Assembly (NCBI GenBank): GCA_965208395.1
Contig: CBDBON010000002.1
Coordinates: 310,001-374,000 of the forward strand
DNA: 64,000 nt
Direction of reading: 5' to 3'
From: CBDBON01 sp965208395
GTDB lineage: Bacteria > Chloroflexota > Dehalococcoidia > Lucifugimonadales > CBDBON01
Positions 9,306 through 18,458 of the stretch are shown piece by piece. The number at the start of each line of letters is the position of its first letter. Positions within the stretch are counted from its first letter, which is position 1. A program made the translations under genes and the position numbers. The notes under the pieces were generated by a model. The model did no database searches, was not told the DNA's origin, and saw nothing but the letters and a program-made list of their open reading frames with translations.

Positions 9306-9382
9306 TGGTGGCGCATACGGGATTCGAACCCGTGATCTCCGCCTTGAGAGGGCGGTGTCCTTGGCCGCTAGACGAATGCGCC
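9306..9382 (-). tRNA. tRNA-Glu (anticodon CTC)
   Basis: Read on the minus strand, the acceptor stem GGCGCAT pairs with ATGCGCC. The anticodon arm is CCGCC-CTCTCAA-GGCGG, giving anticodon CTC, and the T arm is ACGGG-TTCGAAT-CCCGT. The discriminator base is A, and CCA is encoded at 9308-9306. It decodes GAG. Confidence 0.95.
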
Positions 9383-9437
9383 ACGAGCAGCTTCGGCCAA
9401 CTATTCCGCCACCGGACAGCGGCGGCGGCGCGGAGCC

Positions 9438-9511
9438 TGGCTGGGGATCGAGGACTCGAACCTCGACTTACAGATCCAGAGTCTGTCGTCCTACCATTAG
9501 ACGAATCCCCA
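9438..9511 (-). tRNA. tRNA-Gln (anticodon CTG)
   Basis: On the minus strand the acceptor stem TGGGGAT pairs with ATCCCCA. The anticodon arm ACAGA-CTCTGGA-TCTGT gives CTG, and the T arm is CGAGG-TTCGAGT-CCTCG. The discriminator is G, as in other glutamine tRNAs, and CCA is encoded. It precedes tRNA-Glu by about 55 bases on the same strand, so both may come from one transcript. Confidence 0.95.
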
Positions 9512-9554
9512 CAGTGAACATAGATTCTATCAGCAACCTCCCCTGCGTTCAACT

Positions 9555-10559
9555 CTACACGTCTGCGCCGCCGTAGGGGTTGCCGGCGGCGATATAGGCC
9601 AAGTCGATCAGCCGGACCGCTCGGTAGCAGTCGGCGGCGGCGACCGGCGGCGGGTCGCCCCTCATGGCCGCCTCCAGGCTGCGTCGCAGCACGCTTGGCG
9701 AGTCGTCTTCAGCCGGAAGCTCTGAGGGGCCCTCCCTGGTCTCCAGCACTATCCGCCCGCCCTCCATCCTCAGTATGGCGCTCTGAAAGGCCACCTTCAG
9801 GTTGGCGTCCGTCCCGTCTCTCGGAAAGCCGTTCCCCACCTCGATGGTGCCCAGCACCCCGCTCTTCGAGCGGACCAGCACTGAGGCGTAGTCCTCGATC
9901 CTCTTTCCGTATGTGCTCCAGCTGAGCTGGGCGCCCGTCACCTCCACCTCCTCGCCCTCGCCCGTGAGATGGACGAAGGCGTCCAGGCCGTGAGCGCCGA
10001 GATTGCGGAGGCATCCCCCGTTGGACGCCGCGGGATCGAGCATCCAGGGCGAGGCCCACGCGGGGTACCGATCGGACGTGGGCCGGTTCATCCTCTGGTA
10101 GAGATGGCACATCCGGCCGTAGGCGCCCTCGTCGGCCAGCCTCTTGGCATGCTTGAAGAAGGGCGTGTCGCGCATGCTGAGCGGGACCGCCGCGAAACCT
10201 CCCGTCGACTCCGTCTTCTCGACGACCCCCCGTAGCTCCCGGGCGTTGAAGCTCATCGGCTTCTCCATGATGAATGGTATGCCCCTGTCCAGGAGGTGGT
10301 GAGCCGTCCTGCCCATCGTGTCGTGCCGTCCCAGCGCCAGTACGAAGTCGGGCTCCACCTCGTCGAGCATCCGATCGTGGCAGGTGAAGACCGGGACGCC
10401 GCCTCCTATCTCGGAGGCGCGGTGCACGGCGACATCCTCCTGCTCGTCGTGGATCCCGACGATATCCACGTCGTCCATCGCCGCCAGGTGGCGGAGGTAG
10501 GCCGAGTCGTACAGGGAGTGCCAGTGGCATACTCCGATGGCTGCGACGCGGACGGACAT
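9555..10559 (-). CDS. Gfo/Idh/MocA family oxidoreductase
   Basis: This 334-residue protein begins with a Rossmann NAD(P)-binding domain (MSVRVAAIGVCHWHSLY) in which the usual GxGxxG is altered to GVCHWHS. The EKPMSFN element near residue 100 is the family's conserved EKP motif. The C-terminal half is the alpha/beta substrate domain. Members act on sugars, inositols or related polyols; the substrate here is unknown. It lies 57 bases downstream of the acyl-CoA ligase gene on the same strand, probably as the third gene of a GGT-ligase-oxidoreductase transcript. The atypical glycine motif means cofactor binding is not certain. Confidence 0.82.
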   Translation of the reverse strand: MSVRVAAIGVCHWHSLYDSAYLRHLAAMDDVDIVGIHDEQEDVAVHRASEIGGGVPVFTCHDRMLDEVEPDFVLALGRHDTMGRTAHHLLDRGIPFIMEKPMSFNARELRGVVEKTESTGGFAAVPLSMRDTPFFKHAKRLADEGAYGRMCHLYQRMNRPTSDRYPAWASPWMLDPAASNGGCLRNLGAHGLDAFVHLTGEGEEVEVTGAQLSWSTYGKRIEDYASVLVRSKSGVLGTIEVGNGFPRDGTDANLKVAFQSAILRMEGGRIVLETREGPSELPAEDDSPSVLRRSLEAAMRGDPPPVAAADCYRAVRLIDLAYIAAGNPYGGADV

Positions 10560-10616
10560 CTCGGCGCTCCGGGCATGGTGTGCCGGATCACAACATACCC
10601 ACGCCCCCGCGCACTG

Positions 10617-12140
10617 TCAACGCCGAAGCCGGTAGCGCTGGACCTTCCCGACGACCGTTCGTGGCAGCGACTCCCGGAACTCGACCTGCTCGGGCACCCT
10701 GAACTTCGCGAGACGGGCCGCGCAGAAATCGACGATCTCTGCGGCGGCGGCGCTCCGTCCCTCCTTCAGGACGATCACCGCCTTGATCGCCTCTCCCCAG
10801 AGCGGGTCCGGCACGCCGATCACGGCCACGTCGGCGACCGATGGATGGCGCCCTATCACGGCCTCGATCTCGGCGGGCGCCACGTTCTCTCCGCCGCGTT
10901 TGATCATGTCCTTCGCCCGGTCTACGAACCGCAGGAAGCCGTCGGCGGTCGCCTCCAGAAGATCGCCGGTCCACAGCCGCCCGGCCCTGATGACGTCGGC
11001 GGTCGCCTCCGGGTCCTCGTAGTAGCACTTCATGTAGTCACGCCCAGGCTCCCCGTGGACGACCAGGTGGCCCGGCGTCCCCGCCGGCAGCTCGCGGCCG
11101 GCGTCGTCGACGATGCTGAGGCGGTGGCCGGCAACCGGCCGGCCTACGGTCGTATTGTCCCGCGCGCCCTCCAACGGGTTCGCGGCCAGCATCCCCATGG
11201 TCTCGGTCATGCCGTATATCTGGAGGAGCGGGGCGCCGAACCTCGCGTGCCACTCGTCCATCTCCTCGTTCGTCAAACTCTGCGCGAAGGCGACCAGCCG
11301 CAGATCGTTGCACCGCTCGCCGGGCTGCGGCTCCTGGGCGAGGACCATCCTGATGGGCGTCGCGAAGAGCGTCGCGACGGTGCATTCGTGACGTCTGGCC
11401 TGGGCCATGAATCGGCTGGCGCTGAACCTGCGAGTCACCACCACGCAAGCCCCGGCGTCGAGAGCGGCAAGCAGGTGGTACTGGGCGTTGGCGTGTATGA
11501 GCGGCATGGCGATCAGGCTCCGGTCGCCCTGCGACATGCCCAGAGCCCTCGCGACCACCCCTCCCTTGAACACGTAGTTCGCGTGGGTGAGCACGGCGCC
11601 CTTGGGGCGGCTCGTCGTGCCGGAGGTGTACATGATCGCCAGGTCGTCGAACGGGTCCACAGCTGCCGGACGCAGGTCTTCAGGCTCGTCCGCGGTCAGC
11701 CTGTCGAAGGCGATGACGCCGGCCGGGGCCGCCGCCTGCCCGGTGACGACCACGTCTCCAAGCCGGGGGAGCCGCTCACGGACGGCCTGTACGGCCGGGA
11801 GAAGGTCGGGCTGAGTGATGGACACGACGCAGTCGGCCTGTCCCACCGGATGCTCCAGCTCGTCCGGGGGCGAGGCCGGATTGGTCGGGACGATCACCGC
11901 GCCTATCTTGGCGGCGGCGAACCATCCGAGCAGCAGCTCCGGGCTGTTGGACAGATGGAGGTTGAGCCTGTCTCTCTTCGACACGCCCAGCCTCCGCAGC
12001 GCGTTTGCGGTGCGGTTCACCTGCGTGTCGAACTCGCGGTAGGTGTAGTCTCGAACGCCGTTCCGGCCGTCGTCGAACCGTACGAAGAGCCGGTGGGGCG
12101 TCGCCGCGGCCCGCTCCTCGAGAACCCCCCGTAGGTCCAT
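10617..12140 (-). CDS. Acyl-CoA ligase, crotonobetaine/carnitine-CoA ligase-like
   Basis: This 507-residue class I adenylate-forming enzyme activates a carboxylic acid with ATP and transfers it to CoA. The ATP-binding loop YTSGTTSRPKG is near residue 170, the YGMTE motif near residue 297, the hinge-region motif WTGDL near residue 393, and the C-terminal lysine-containing segment (PRTVVGKVQRYRL) ends the protein. The N-terminal stretch (RDRLNLHLSNSPELLLGW) resembles CaiC-type ligases. The substrate is unknown. It starts 12 bases after the gamma-glutamyltransferase stop, so the two are almost certainly co-transcribed. Confidence 0.88.
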   Translation of the reverse strand: MDLRGVLEERAAATPHRLFVRFDDGRNGVRDYTYREFDTQVNRTANALRRLGVSKRDRLNLHLSNSPELLLGWFAAAKIGAVIVPTNPASPPDELEHPVGQADCVVSITQPDLLPAVQAVRERLPRLGDVVVTGQAAAPAGVIAFDRLTADEPEDLRPAAVDPFDDLAIMYTSGTTSRPKGAVLTHANYVFKGGVVARALGMSQGDRSLIAMPLIHANAQYHLLAALDAGACVVVTRRFSASRFMAQARRHECTVATLFATPIRMVLAQEPQPGERCNDLRLVAFAQSLTNEEMDEWHARFGAPLLQIYGMTETMGMLAANPLEGARDNTTVGRPVAGHRLSIVDDAGRELPAGTPGHLVVHGEPGRDYMKCYYEDPEATADVIRAGRLWTGDLLEATADGFLRFVDRAKDMIKRGGENVAPAEIEAVIGRHPSVADVAVIGVPDPLWGEAIKAVIVLKEGRSAAAAEIVDFCAARLAKFRVPEQVEFRESLPRTVVGKVQRYRLRR

Positions 12141-12152
12141 CTGGAAGGCCGT

Positions 12153-13937
12153 CTAGTAACCCCTTGCTTCCGGCACCGGCGCCGGGTCGGAGCCGGAGCG
12201 CAGGACGCCTCTCTCCGAGTCGATCATAATCGCAGACGGCCTCGCGAAGCTGTACCACGCCGCCATGTCGGGGATTACCTCCATGTCGTGGCCCATCCGG
12301 CGAAGCCGCTCGATAGTCGACGAATCGACGCGGGAGTCCACCTGGGTGGTTGCGCCGCTGGCGTCCGCCCTGGGCGCGGTGATCGCCTCCTGGGGGCCCA
12401 TCCCGAAGTCGAGCATGTGGACTGCGACGTTCGTGTTGGCGTTGTTGACCTTGCGACCGCCCGGAGAGCCGATGCTGGCATAGGGCTTCCCGTCTCTCTT
12501 GACGAGGAGGGGAGCCGCGTTGACGAGGGGGCGCTTCCACGGCGCTATCGAGTTGGCGGCGCCGGGCCTGGCGTTGAACCAGACCATACCGTTGTTCCAA
12601 AGGATGCCGAGCCCCTTCGTTATCACCTTGGACCCGAAGCTGCTCACCGCCGTCTGGGTACAGGAGACGAGGTTGCCGTGGCGGTCGGCCACGCCGAAGT
12701 GAGTGGTGCAGTCGCCGCCGACTGGCGCCGACGCTCCGGGCGCCGAGGCCGGTCGGGGCCTCCCCTCGTACGGCCATGGGTCATGGAGCGGCCGCGTCTC
12801 GTAGCGGGTCCAGGGCACCTCCCCGGAGCCGTCCTCCAGCCCGGCCCGGTCTATGTCGATCCCCTCCGCCACCTCCCTGGCGTACTCCTTCGACAGCAGC
12901 CCCTTCAGAGGGACGTCGGCGAACTCGGGGTCCGCCATGTAGTGATACCGGTCGGCGAAGGCGTGCCGCGCCGCCTCCACGAACAGGTGAAGGTGCTCCG
13001 CGGACCCAAATTCGAGGGAGCCCAGCTCGAATCGCTCCAGGATGTTGATCGTCTGCAGTGTCGTCCAGGCGCCGTTGGGCGCGGTGGCGCTGAGGACCTC
13101 GTACCGTCCCCGGTAGGGAAGTCGAAGCGGAGTCCTCACCTCCGGCTTGCGCTGGGCTAGGTCGCGGCGCGTGATGAGCCCCCCGTTGGCCCTCATGTCT
13201 TCCTCGATCGCGGCCGCCACCTCGCCCTCGTACATGGCCGCCGCGCCGCCCTTCGAGATGCGTCTCAATATCTCGGCGAGGTCTCTCTGCTTGACGACAT
13301 AGGCTCCTTCGTCCGCGGAGCTCGGGTCGGACAGGTACCCGGGCGGAAAGCCGCCCGGCAGAAACAGATCGCTCGCAACCGGGAAGCGTTGAAGCTGCTT
13401 CATGTTCGCGGCGACGACGAGCGTCAGCGCCCAGTACGACTCGAACCCGTCGTGCGCGTACTGGATCGCCGGCTCCATCACCTGCTCCAGGGGCAGTGTC
13501 CCCATCAGTTGGTGTGCCCTGCACAACCCCGCGGCCGTGCCCGGCACCGCTATGGACCGGTAGCCGTGGGTGTTCTCGTCCCCTGCGGTCTGGTAGGTGG
13601 AGATCCCCGTGCCGGGTCCCGTGACCCGGTACATGTCCGGCCGGGCGGCGAGAGGCGCCCGCGGGCCGTACTCGACCACTACGTCCGAGCCGGCAGGATA
13701 CTCCCCCGCGCCCGAGGCGAGGTGGACGAGCATGAAGCCGACGCCCGCGATGCAGCTGTTGTTGGGCTCCACCACCGAGATGGCGAAACCCGTGGCGACG
13801 GCGGCGTCTACCGCGTTGCCGCCCCGGCGCAGCATCTCCAGGCCTGCCTCGGCCGCCAGCGGGTGCATGGCCGCGACGATCCCGTTCTCGGCCTCGACCT
13901 CCTCCCTGTCGGGCCTGAATACGCTGCGTAGAGCCAT
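12153..13937 (-). CDS. ggt: Gamma-glutamyltransferase family Ntn-hydrolase
   Basis: This 594-residue precursor belongs to the GGT family, which cleaves gamma-glutamyl bonds after autoproteolysis into two subunits. The likely processing site and nucleophile is T411 in GGDCTTHFGVADRHGN, where the small subunit would begin. The substrate-binding region near residue 490 reads GSPGGRKVNN rather than the commoner GSPGGSRI. No signal peptide is evident, unlike periplasmic glutathione-degrading GGTs, so a cytoplasmic role or another amide substrate is possible. The ATG at 13937 follows GGAGGAGGTAGCTCC. It heads the ggt-ligase-oxidoreductase run. Confidence 0.88.
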   Translation of the reverse strand: MALRSVFRPDREEVEAENGIVAAMHPLAAEAGLEMLRRGGNAVDAAVATGFAISVVEPNNSCIAGVGFMLVHLASGAGEYPAGSDVVVEYGPRAPLAARPDMYRVTGPGTGISTYQTAGDENTHGYRSIAVPGTAAGLCRAHQLMGTLPLEQVMEPAIQYAHDGFESYWALTLVVAANMKQLQRFPVASDLFLPGGFPPGYLSDPSSADEGAYVVKQRDLAEILRRISKGGAAAMYEGEVAAAIEEDMRANGGLITRRDLAQRKPEVRTPLRLPYRGRYEVLSATAPNGAWTTLQTINILERFELGSLEFGSAEHLHLFVEAARHAFADRYHYMADPEFADVPLKGLLSKEYAREVAEGIDIDRAGLEDGSGEVPWTRYETRPLHDPWPYEGRPRPASAPGASAPVGGDCTTHFGVADRHGNLVSCTQTAVSSFGSKVITKGLGILWNNGMVWFNARPGAANSIAPWKRPLVNAAPLLVKRDGKPYASIGSPGGRKVNNANTNVAVHMLDFGMGPQEAITAPRADASGATTQVDSRVDSSTIERLRRMGHDMEVIPDMAAWYSFARPSAIMIDSERGVLRSGSDPAPVPEARGY

Positions 13938-14123
13938 GGAGCTACCTCCTCCGCCTCGGATGTGTGGGGTTGGCTATCATAGAAGACTGCCCGTGAGGGA
14001 AGGGTCCGGCAATCCATAGCACCCGGCATCCGGAATCAGGAGTCCCGGATGAGAACAGCGGAGCGTGAACTTACACGGGCGCCCCGCCGCCGGAAGCGAC
14101 GCTCGGAGGAGGGTCGGCGCTGG

Positions 14124-15161
14124 CTATGCCGACGCTTCCGCGTATCCGTCGACCCTGATGCAGGAGACCCAGTGGTCGGGGCTCACCTCGCGCAGCGTGG
14201 GGACTTCCAGCTGGCAGTCGTCGATGGCGATTGGGCAACGCGTGTGAAACACGCACCCCGGCGGGGGGTTCAGGGGGCTCGGCACGTCGCCCTCCAGGAT
14301 GATCCTCTCGCGCTGGGCCTCGATGACCGGGTCCGGAATCGGGATCGCCGATAGGAGCGCCTTCGTGTAGGGGTGCAGCGGATTCTCGTATAGCTCAATC
14401 CGGTCGGCGATCTCGACGATATGGCCCAGGTACATCACCGCGACGCGGTCGCTGATATGCCTCACCACGGACAGGTCGTGGGCGATGAAGAGATACGTCA
14501 GTCCGAACGACTCCTGCAGCTCCTCGAGCAGGTTGATCACCTGCGCCTGAATCGAGACGTCGAGCGCCGACACCGGCTCGTCGCAGACGATGAAGCTTGG
14601 GTTGACGGCAAGCGCCCGCGCGATGCCGATGCGCTGCCTCTGCCCGCCGCTGAACTCGTGGGGATATCGGTCGGCCATGTACGGGTTCAGTCCGACGACC
14701 TGCAGCAGCTCCGTCACACGGTCGCGGTACTCGCCCTTACCCGATGTCAGCTTGTGGACGATCAGCGGCTCTCCCACGATGTCCCCGCACGTCATCCTGG
14801 GGTTCAGCGAGCCGTAAGGGTCCTGGAAGATGATCTGCATCTGACGGCGCATCGCGCGCATCTCGCCGGAGTCGAGCTCCTGGAGGTTGCGCCCCTCGTA
14901 CTTGACCTCGCCGCCTGTGGGCTCGTACAGGCGCAGGATGCACCGGCCCGTCGTCGTCTTCCCGCAGCCGCTCTCTCCAACCAGGCCCAGGGTCTCGCCC
15001 TTCCTGATGAAGAAGGACACGCCGTCCACCGCCTTGATCTCCGCCACCTTCCTCTGAAGGATGATCCCCGAGGTGACCGGGAAGTACATCTCGAGGCCGT
15101 TGACCTCAACGAGGATGTCGTCGCGGCCGTTCGTGCTCTCTTGAGTCTGCGCCTCAACCAT
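14124..15161 (-). CDS. Oligopeptide/dipeptide ABC transporter ATP-binding protein (OppF/DppF type)
   Basis: This 345-residue ATPase has Walker A GESGCGKTT near residue 64, the signature LSGGQ-like FSGGQRQRIGIARAL, and Walker B FIVCDEPVSALD. The C-terminal oligopeptide extension contains the cysteine cluster PPGCVFHTRCP typical of DppF/OppF. It powers uptake of peptides or related solutes together with the OppD-like partner encoded 14 bases upstream. No permease or substrate-binding gene is within the flanking 14 kb on either side, so the pair must work with membrane subunits encoded elsewhere. Its start at 15161 follows AGGGAGATAGCGAACG. Confidence 0.93.
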   Translation of the reverse strand: MVEAQTQESTNGRDDILVEVNGLEMYFPVTSGIILQRKVAEIKAVDGVSFFIRKGETLGLVGESGCGKTTTGRCILRLYEPTGGEVKYEGRNLQELDSGEMRAMRRQMQIIFQDPYGSLNPRMTCGDIVGEPLIVHKLTSGKGEYRDRVTELLQVVGLNPYMADRYPHEFSGGQRQRIGIARALAVNPSFIVCDEPVSALDVSIQAQVINLLEELQESFGLTYLFIAHDLSVVRHISDRVAVMYLGHIVEIADRIELYENPLHPYTKALLSAIPIPDPVIEAQRERIILEGDVPSPLNPPPGCVFHTRCPIAIDDCQLEVPTLREVSPDHWVSCIRVDGYAEASA

Positions 15162-15175
15162 CGTTCGCTATCTCC

Positions 15176-16180
15176 CTAGTCTCCTGCCGCCGCTGCGTTC
15201 AGCTCGGCGAGCTCTTCGTGCCTCCAGCAGGCCGATTCGTGTCCGTCGTTCGTGGTCATCAGATACGGTGTCTCCTGGGTGCACTTGTCGTAGGCGAACT
15301 TGCACCTCGGAGCGAAGGAGCAGCCGACCGGCAGATCGACTAGGTCGGGCGGTAGCCCCTCGATCGGGTCCAGCTTGGTGCGGACGCTCTCGTCCAGCCT
15401 AGGCACCGAGGCCAGCAGCCCAAGTGTGTAGGGGTGCCGCGGATTATGATAGATCTCCTCGGCGCTGCCCGACTCGATGATCTTGCCGGCGTACATGACG
15501 ATCACGTTCCGTGCGTATCTCGCCACGACGCCGAGGTTGTGCGTGATGATGATGAGCGCGGTGCCGAACTGCTCAGCGAGGGAGGACATGAGGTCGAGGA
15601 TCTGGGCCTGGATCGTGACGTCGAGGGCGGTGGTCGGCTCGTCCGCTATGATGAGCCGCGGATTGCAGCTCAGGGCCATCGCGATCATGACGCGCTGCCG
15701 CATCCCGCCGCTGAACTGGTGCGGATAGTCCTTCACACGTCGTTCGGAGTCGGGAATGCCAACCAGCCGCAGCAGCTCTGCGGCGCGCTCCCGCGCCTCC
15801 TGCCTCCCCATGCCCTGGTGCAGCTCCAGCGTCTCAGTGAGCTGCCGCTCGATGGTCAGGACCGGGTTCAGGGAGGTCATCGGCTCCTGGAAGACCATCG
15901 CCATCCGGTTCCCCCGGATTCGCCTCATCTCCGAGACGTCCATCTCCAGCAGGTTGTCGCCCTCGAAGAGCACGCTGCCGTTGACTATCCGGCCGGGAGG
16001 GCTCGCCACGAGGCCCATCACCGACAGCGCGCTGACGCTCTTGCCGCAGCCGCTCTCGCCGACGATGCCCATTATCTCGCCCTCTTCGAGCGAGTAGGTC
16101 ACCCCGTCGACAGCCTTCACGATCCCGTCGTGGGTGAAGAAGTACGTGGCCAGGTCCTTTATCTCAAGCAGATTCGCCAT
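15176..16180 (-). CDS. Oligopeptide/dipeptide ABC transporter ATP-binding protein (OppD/DppD type)
   Basis: This 334-residue ATPase is the OppD/DppD partner. It shows Walker A GESGCGKSVSALS, the Q-loop region MVFQEPMTSLNP, the signature FSGGMRQRVMIAMAL and Walker B LIIADEPTTALD. The C-terminal PVGCSFAPRCKFA cysteine cluster is family-typical. I placed the start at 16180 (MANLLEIKD) because GAGGGAG lies just upstream; a longer frame to 16258 lacks family similarity. It is followed after 14 bases by the OppF-type gene. Which peptide or solute is carried cannot be told from the sequence. Confidence 0.92.
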   Translation of the reverse strand: MANLLEIKDLATYFFTHDGIVKAVDGVTYSLEEGEIMGIVGESGCGKSVSALSVMGLVASPPGRIVNGSVLFEGDNLLEMDVSEMRRIRGNRMAMVFQEPMTSLNPVLTIERQLTETLELHQGMGRQEARERAAELLRLVGIPDSERRVKDYPHQFSGGMRQRVMIAMALSCNPRLIIADEPTTALDVTIQAQILDLMSSLAEQFGTALIIITHNLGVVARYARNVIVMYAGKIIESGSAEEIYHNPRHPYTLGLLASVPRLDESVRTKLDPIEGLPPDLVDLPVGCSFAPRCKFAYDKCTQETPYLMTTNDGHESACWRHEELAELNAAAAGD

Positions 16181-16391
16181 TTGGCTCCCTCTCAGAAACG
16201 GATACGCGCCCGTATTCTCGTGCCCGGACGATCGCTGCGCGTGTCCGGCCCAGCCCATCGACAGCCTTCCCGGACACTACATCCCGAATAGACGGCATAT
16301 TCTAGTGGATAATCTCAAGGAGCGCAACCCAACCTCCACGCGGCCAGGGACTCCTCCACTACTCGCGAGTCTCCGAAGAGCCGGGAGGCCT

Positions 16392-17117
16392 CTAGCCCAC
16401 GGGCCGTAGTTTCCCCTCCTCCAACGCCTCCCACGCTCCGACGACCAGGTCGACCGCATAGCCGAGATCCACGTCGCTGGTGTTCACGACCAGATCGTAC
16501 AGCTCGGGGCTGTCCGGCTGGTCGATATCGAAGAAGCGCTTGAAGAAGCTGACGCGCGCCTTGTCCCGCTCCTCTACCGTGCGTTCGGCGACTTCGGGGC
16601 TGACGCGCTCCCGCTTGACTATCGTCTGTATCCGGTCTTCCAGGCTGGCTACAGCTCCGACCCGCAGCACGCCGGGCATGTCCCTGAGGATGATGTAGGC
16701 GCCCCGGCCTACGATGACGACGTTGCCAACCTCCGCGAGATCGTGGACCGTCTTGCTTACGGCCTCGAAGTACCTCTCGTCCTCCAGCTCGTGCCCCCTC
16801 GTGATGGTGGGCTGCGGCAGGTCTTCGAACTCCTGCGTCAGATACGCGGCGACGCCCGGGCCGAAGTAGGGGTCTCCGCCTGCTCCCGTGACGGCCGACC
16901 TCTCCAGAATGCGCTGTAGGATTCTGGAGAACCGCTCTCCCCTGGTTGGAGGCCGCTCCTCCCTCTGCTGGAGCGCCTCGACGGTGGCTCCGGCGTGGCG
17001 GGCCACGTCCGTGAGTATCAGCCTGTCGACGTAGTCGGCGCCGAGCCTCTTCGCCACCGGGGGGCCCAGTCTTCTGCCGCCGCCGCCCGAGAGGCCGCCT
17101 ACTGCTATGACTGCCAA
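16392..17117 (-). CDS. Cytidylate kinase-like family protein
   Basis: This 241-residue protein resembles the cytidylate-kinase-like family, which is distinct from true Cmk. The N-terminal loop GGLSGGGGRRLGPPVAKRLG replaces the classic Walker A lysine with arginine residues, a normal feature of this family. It is followed by YVDRLIL and, near residue 135, VVIVGRGAYIIL. The helical lid segment EERDKARVSFFKRFFDID is also typical. Nucleotide kinase activity is inferred only from family membership. The start is a TTG at 17117 with GGAGG six bases upstream. It lies 56 bases downstream of the cNMP-binding gene on the same strand. Confidence 0.75.
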   Translation of the reverse strand: MAVIAVGGLSGGGGRRLGPPVAKRLGADYVDRLILTDVARHAGATVEALQQREERPPTRGERFSRILQRILERSAVTGAGGDPYFGPGVAAYLTQEFEDLPQPTITRGHELEDERYFEAVSKTVHDLAEVGNVVIVGRGAYIILRDMPGVLRVGAVASLEDRIQTIVKRERVSPEVAERTVEERDKARVSFFKRFFDIDQPDSPELYDLVVNTSDVDLGYAVDLVVGAWEALEEGKLRPVG

Positions 17118-17173
17118 AGAGCACCTCCGTATCGCGTCTACGACGGCGGGCCGGGGCCCACCGTCTCAGGGCT

Positions 17174-17665
17174 TCAGGCGAACCTCTCCAGCGTTCTCCT
17201 GTACCTGCCGGCAAGGATGCCGCAGACTGCCCTGTATACGTGCATTCCAACCCTCGGCTCCAGCTCGAACAGCTCCCTCAGCTGCGAGACGGGGATTATG
17301 AAGCCGTCACCGTCGGTTGCCGCGTGGGTCGTGGTCACCAGGATCGGCGGGTCGAAGAGCATCGCGACGGGAAACGCCTCGTACGGCTTCATCGTCCTGA
17401 CCACCACGCTCTTCTCAGACGACTCGTGGGTGGCCGTCACCTCTCCCCTCCGCACTATGTAGAGGAGACTGCACGGCTCGTTTTGGATGCCGAGCGAGTC
17501 CCCGGCCCTGAACGTCCACTCCTGGCAGATCGCCGCGACCCGGTCCAGGTCGGGTCCGGTGAGCCCACGAAAGATGTCCACGCTCTCCAGGAACTGGACG
17601 GTATGGCTGGGAGCAATCCTGTAAACCACCGTATCCCACCATCGCTCCGGCCTCCCGGCCGGCAC
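17174..17665 (-). CDS. Cyclic-nucleotide-binding domain protein
   Basis: This 163-residue protein is essentially a single CRP-type cNMP-binding beta-barrel (FLESVDIFRGLTGPDLDRVA, then FRAGDSLGIQNEPC and LYIVRRGEVTATHE). No helix-turn-helix domain follows the C-terminal helix, so it is not a DNA-binding regulator by itself. The phosphate-binding cassette residues (usually GE...RAA/T) are poorly kept (PYEAFPVAMLF), so ligand binding is uncertain. The start is taken as GTG at 17665, downstream of GGAGG. It precedes the cytidylate-kinase-like gene, and the two may share a transcript and a signalling role. Confidence 0.75.
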   Translation of the reverse strand: MPAGRPERWWDTVVYRIAPSHTVQFLESVDIFRGLTGPDLDRVAAICQEWTFRAGDSLGIQNEPCSLLYIVRRGEVTATHESSEKSVVVRTMKPYEAFPVAMLFDPPILVTTTHAATDGDGFIIPVSQLRELFELEPRVGMHVYRAVCGILAGRYRRTLERFA

Positions 17666-17836
17666 CTTCCCATCGCCTCCCTATCCTCTTATTACCATGC
17701 TTTCAGAGGTTCACGGTTCTGTCAAGATTGTGCGCTTGATCACACCTGTTTCGAAGAGTTGGCGGTCGTCAGACACGGTATCGTGAAACATGAAAGTCCT
17801 ATCACGTATTTTCCGTCCTGAGTCAGGCGGCAGGGC

Positions 17837-18349
17837 TCAGTACCGGACGAGAGCGTGCAGGTCGTAGCCTGCCAGTCGGGCCCTCCCGTTCAGCGCCGTC
17901 AGCTCGATGAGGACCGCAAGGCCCGCCACGCTCCCTCCTGTCCGCTCCACCAGTTCGGCCGCGGCCGCCAGCGTCCCGCCTGTCGCCAGCAGATCGTCTA
18001 CTATCAGCACGCGGTCGCCGGGCATGACCGCGTCCCGGTGCATCTCCAGACTGTCGGCGCCGTACTCGAGCTGATACGTGACGCTGTGCGTCTCGTACGG
18101 CAGCTTGCCCTGCTTGCGGACCGGTATCATCGGCCTCTCCATCCGGAGCGCCACCGGCGCCGCCAGGAGGAATCCCCGCGCGTCGATGCCCACGACCGCA
18201 TCGATATCGACGCAGCTGTACCGGCCCGCCAGCGCGGATATCGTCTCCGCGAACGCGGCCGGGTCCTTCAGCAACGGCGTGATGTCACGGAAGAGGATGC
18301 CCGGCGTCGGGAAGTCCGGAATGTCTCTGACGTAGTCCTTCAACTCCAC
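17837..18349 (-). CDS. apt: Adenine phosphoribosyltransferase
   Basis: This 170-residue purine-salvage enzyme makes AMP from adenine and PRPP. The PRPP-binding motif VLIVDDLLATGGTLAA is near residue 115. The N-terminal IPDFPTPGILFRDITPLL is a hallmark of Apt, as is GIDARGFLLAAPVA. Its length is normal. The GTG start at 18349 follows GGAGG with seven bases spacing. It is divergent from the lipoprotein gene, with about 110 bases between the two starts, and no other purine gene is nearby. Confidence 0.95.
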   Translation of the reverse strand: MELKDYVRDIPDFPTPGILFRDITPLLKDPAAFAETISALAGRYSCVDIDAVVGIDARGFLLAAPVALRMERPMIPVRKQGKLPYETHSVTYQLEYGADSLEMHRDAVMPGDRVLIVDDLLATGGTLAAAAELVERTGGSVAGLAVLIELTALNGRARLAGYDLHALVRY

Positions 18350-18458
18350 GCGCAGTCCTCCATTCGTGCCAGTGCATCATAAGAACGCCCGACAGCCCGG
18401 TCAAGAAGACCTGTGGAGTGCCGTTCGGGTACAATGCCCGGAGAGAGAGCAGCCCCGC

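Noticed and set aside
9293..9517. Plus-strand open frame across the two tRNAs (GFEPVISALRGRC...)
   Set aside because: This is the well-known spurious protein produced by translating tRNA genes on the opposite strand.
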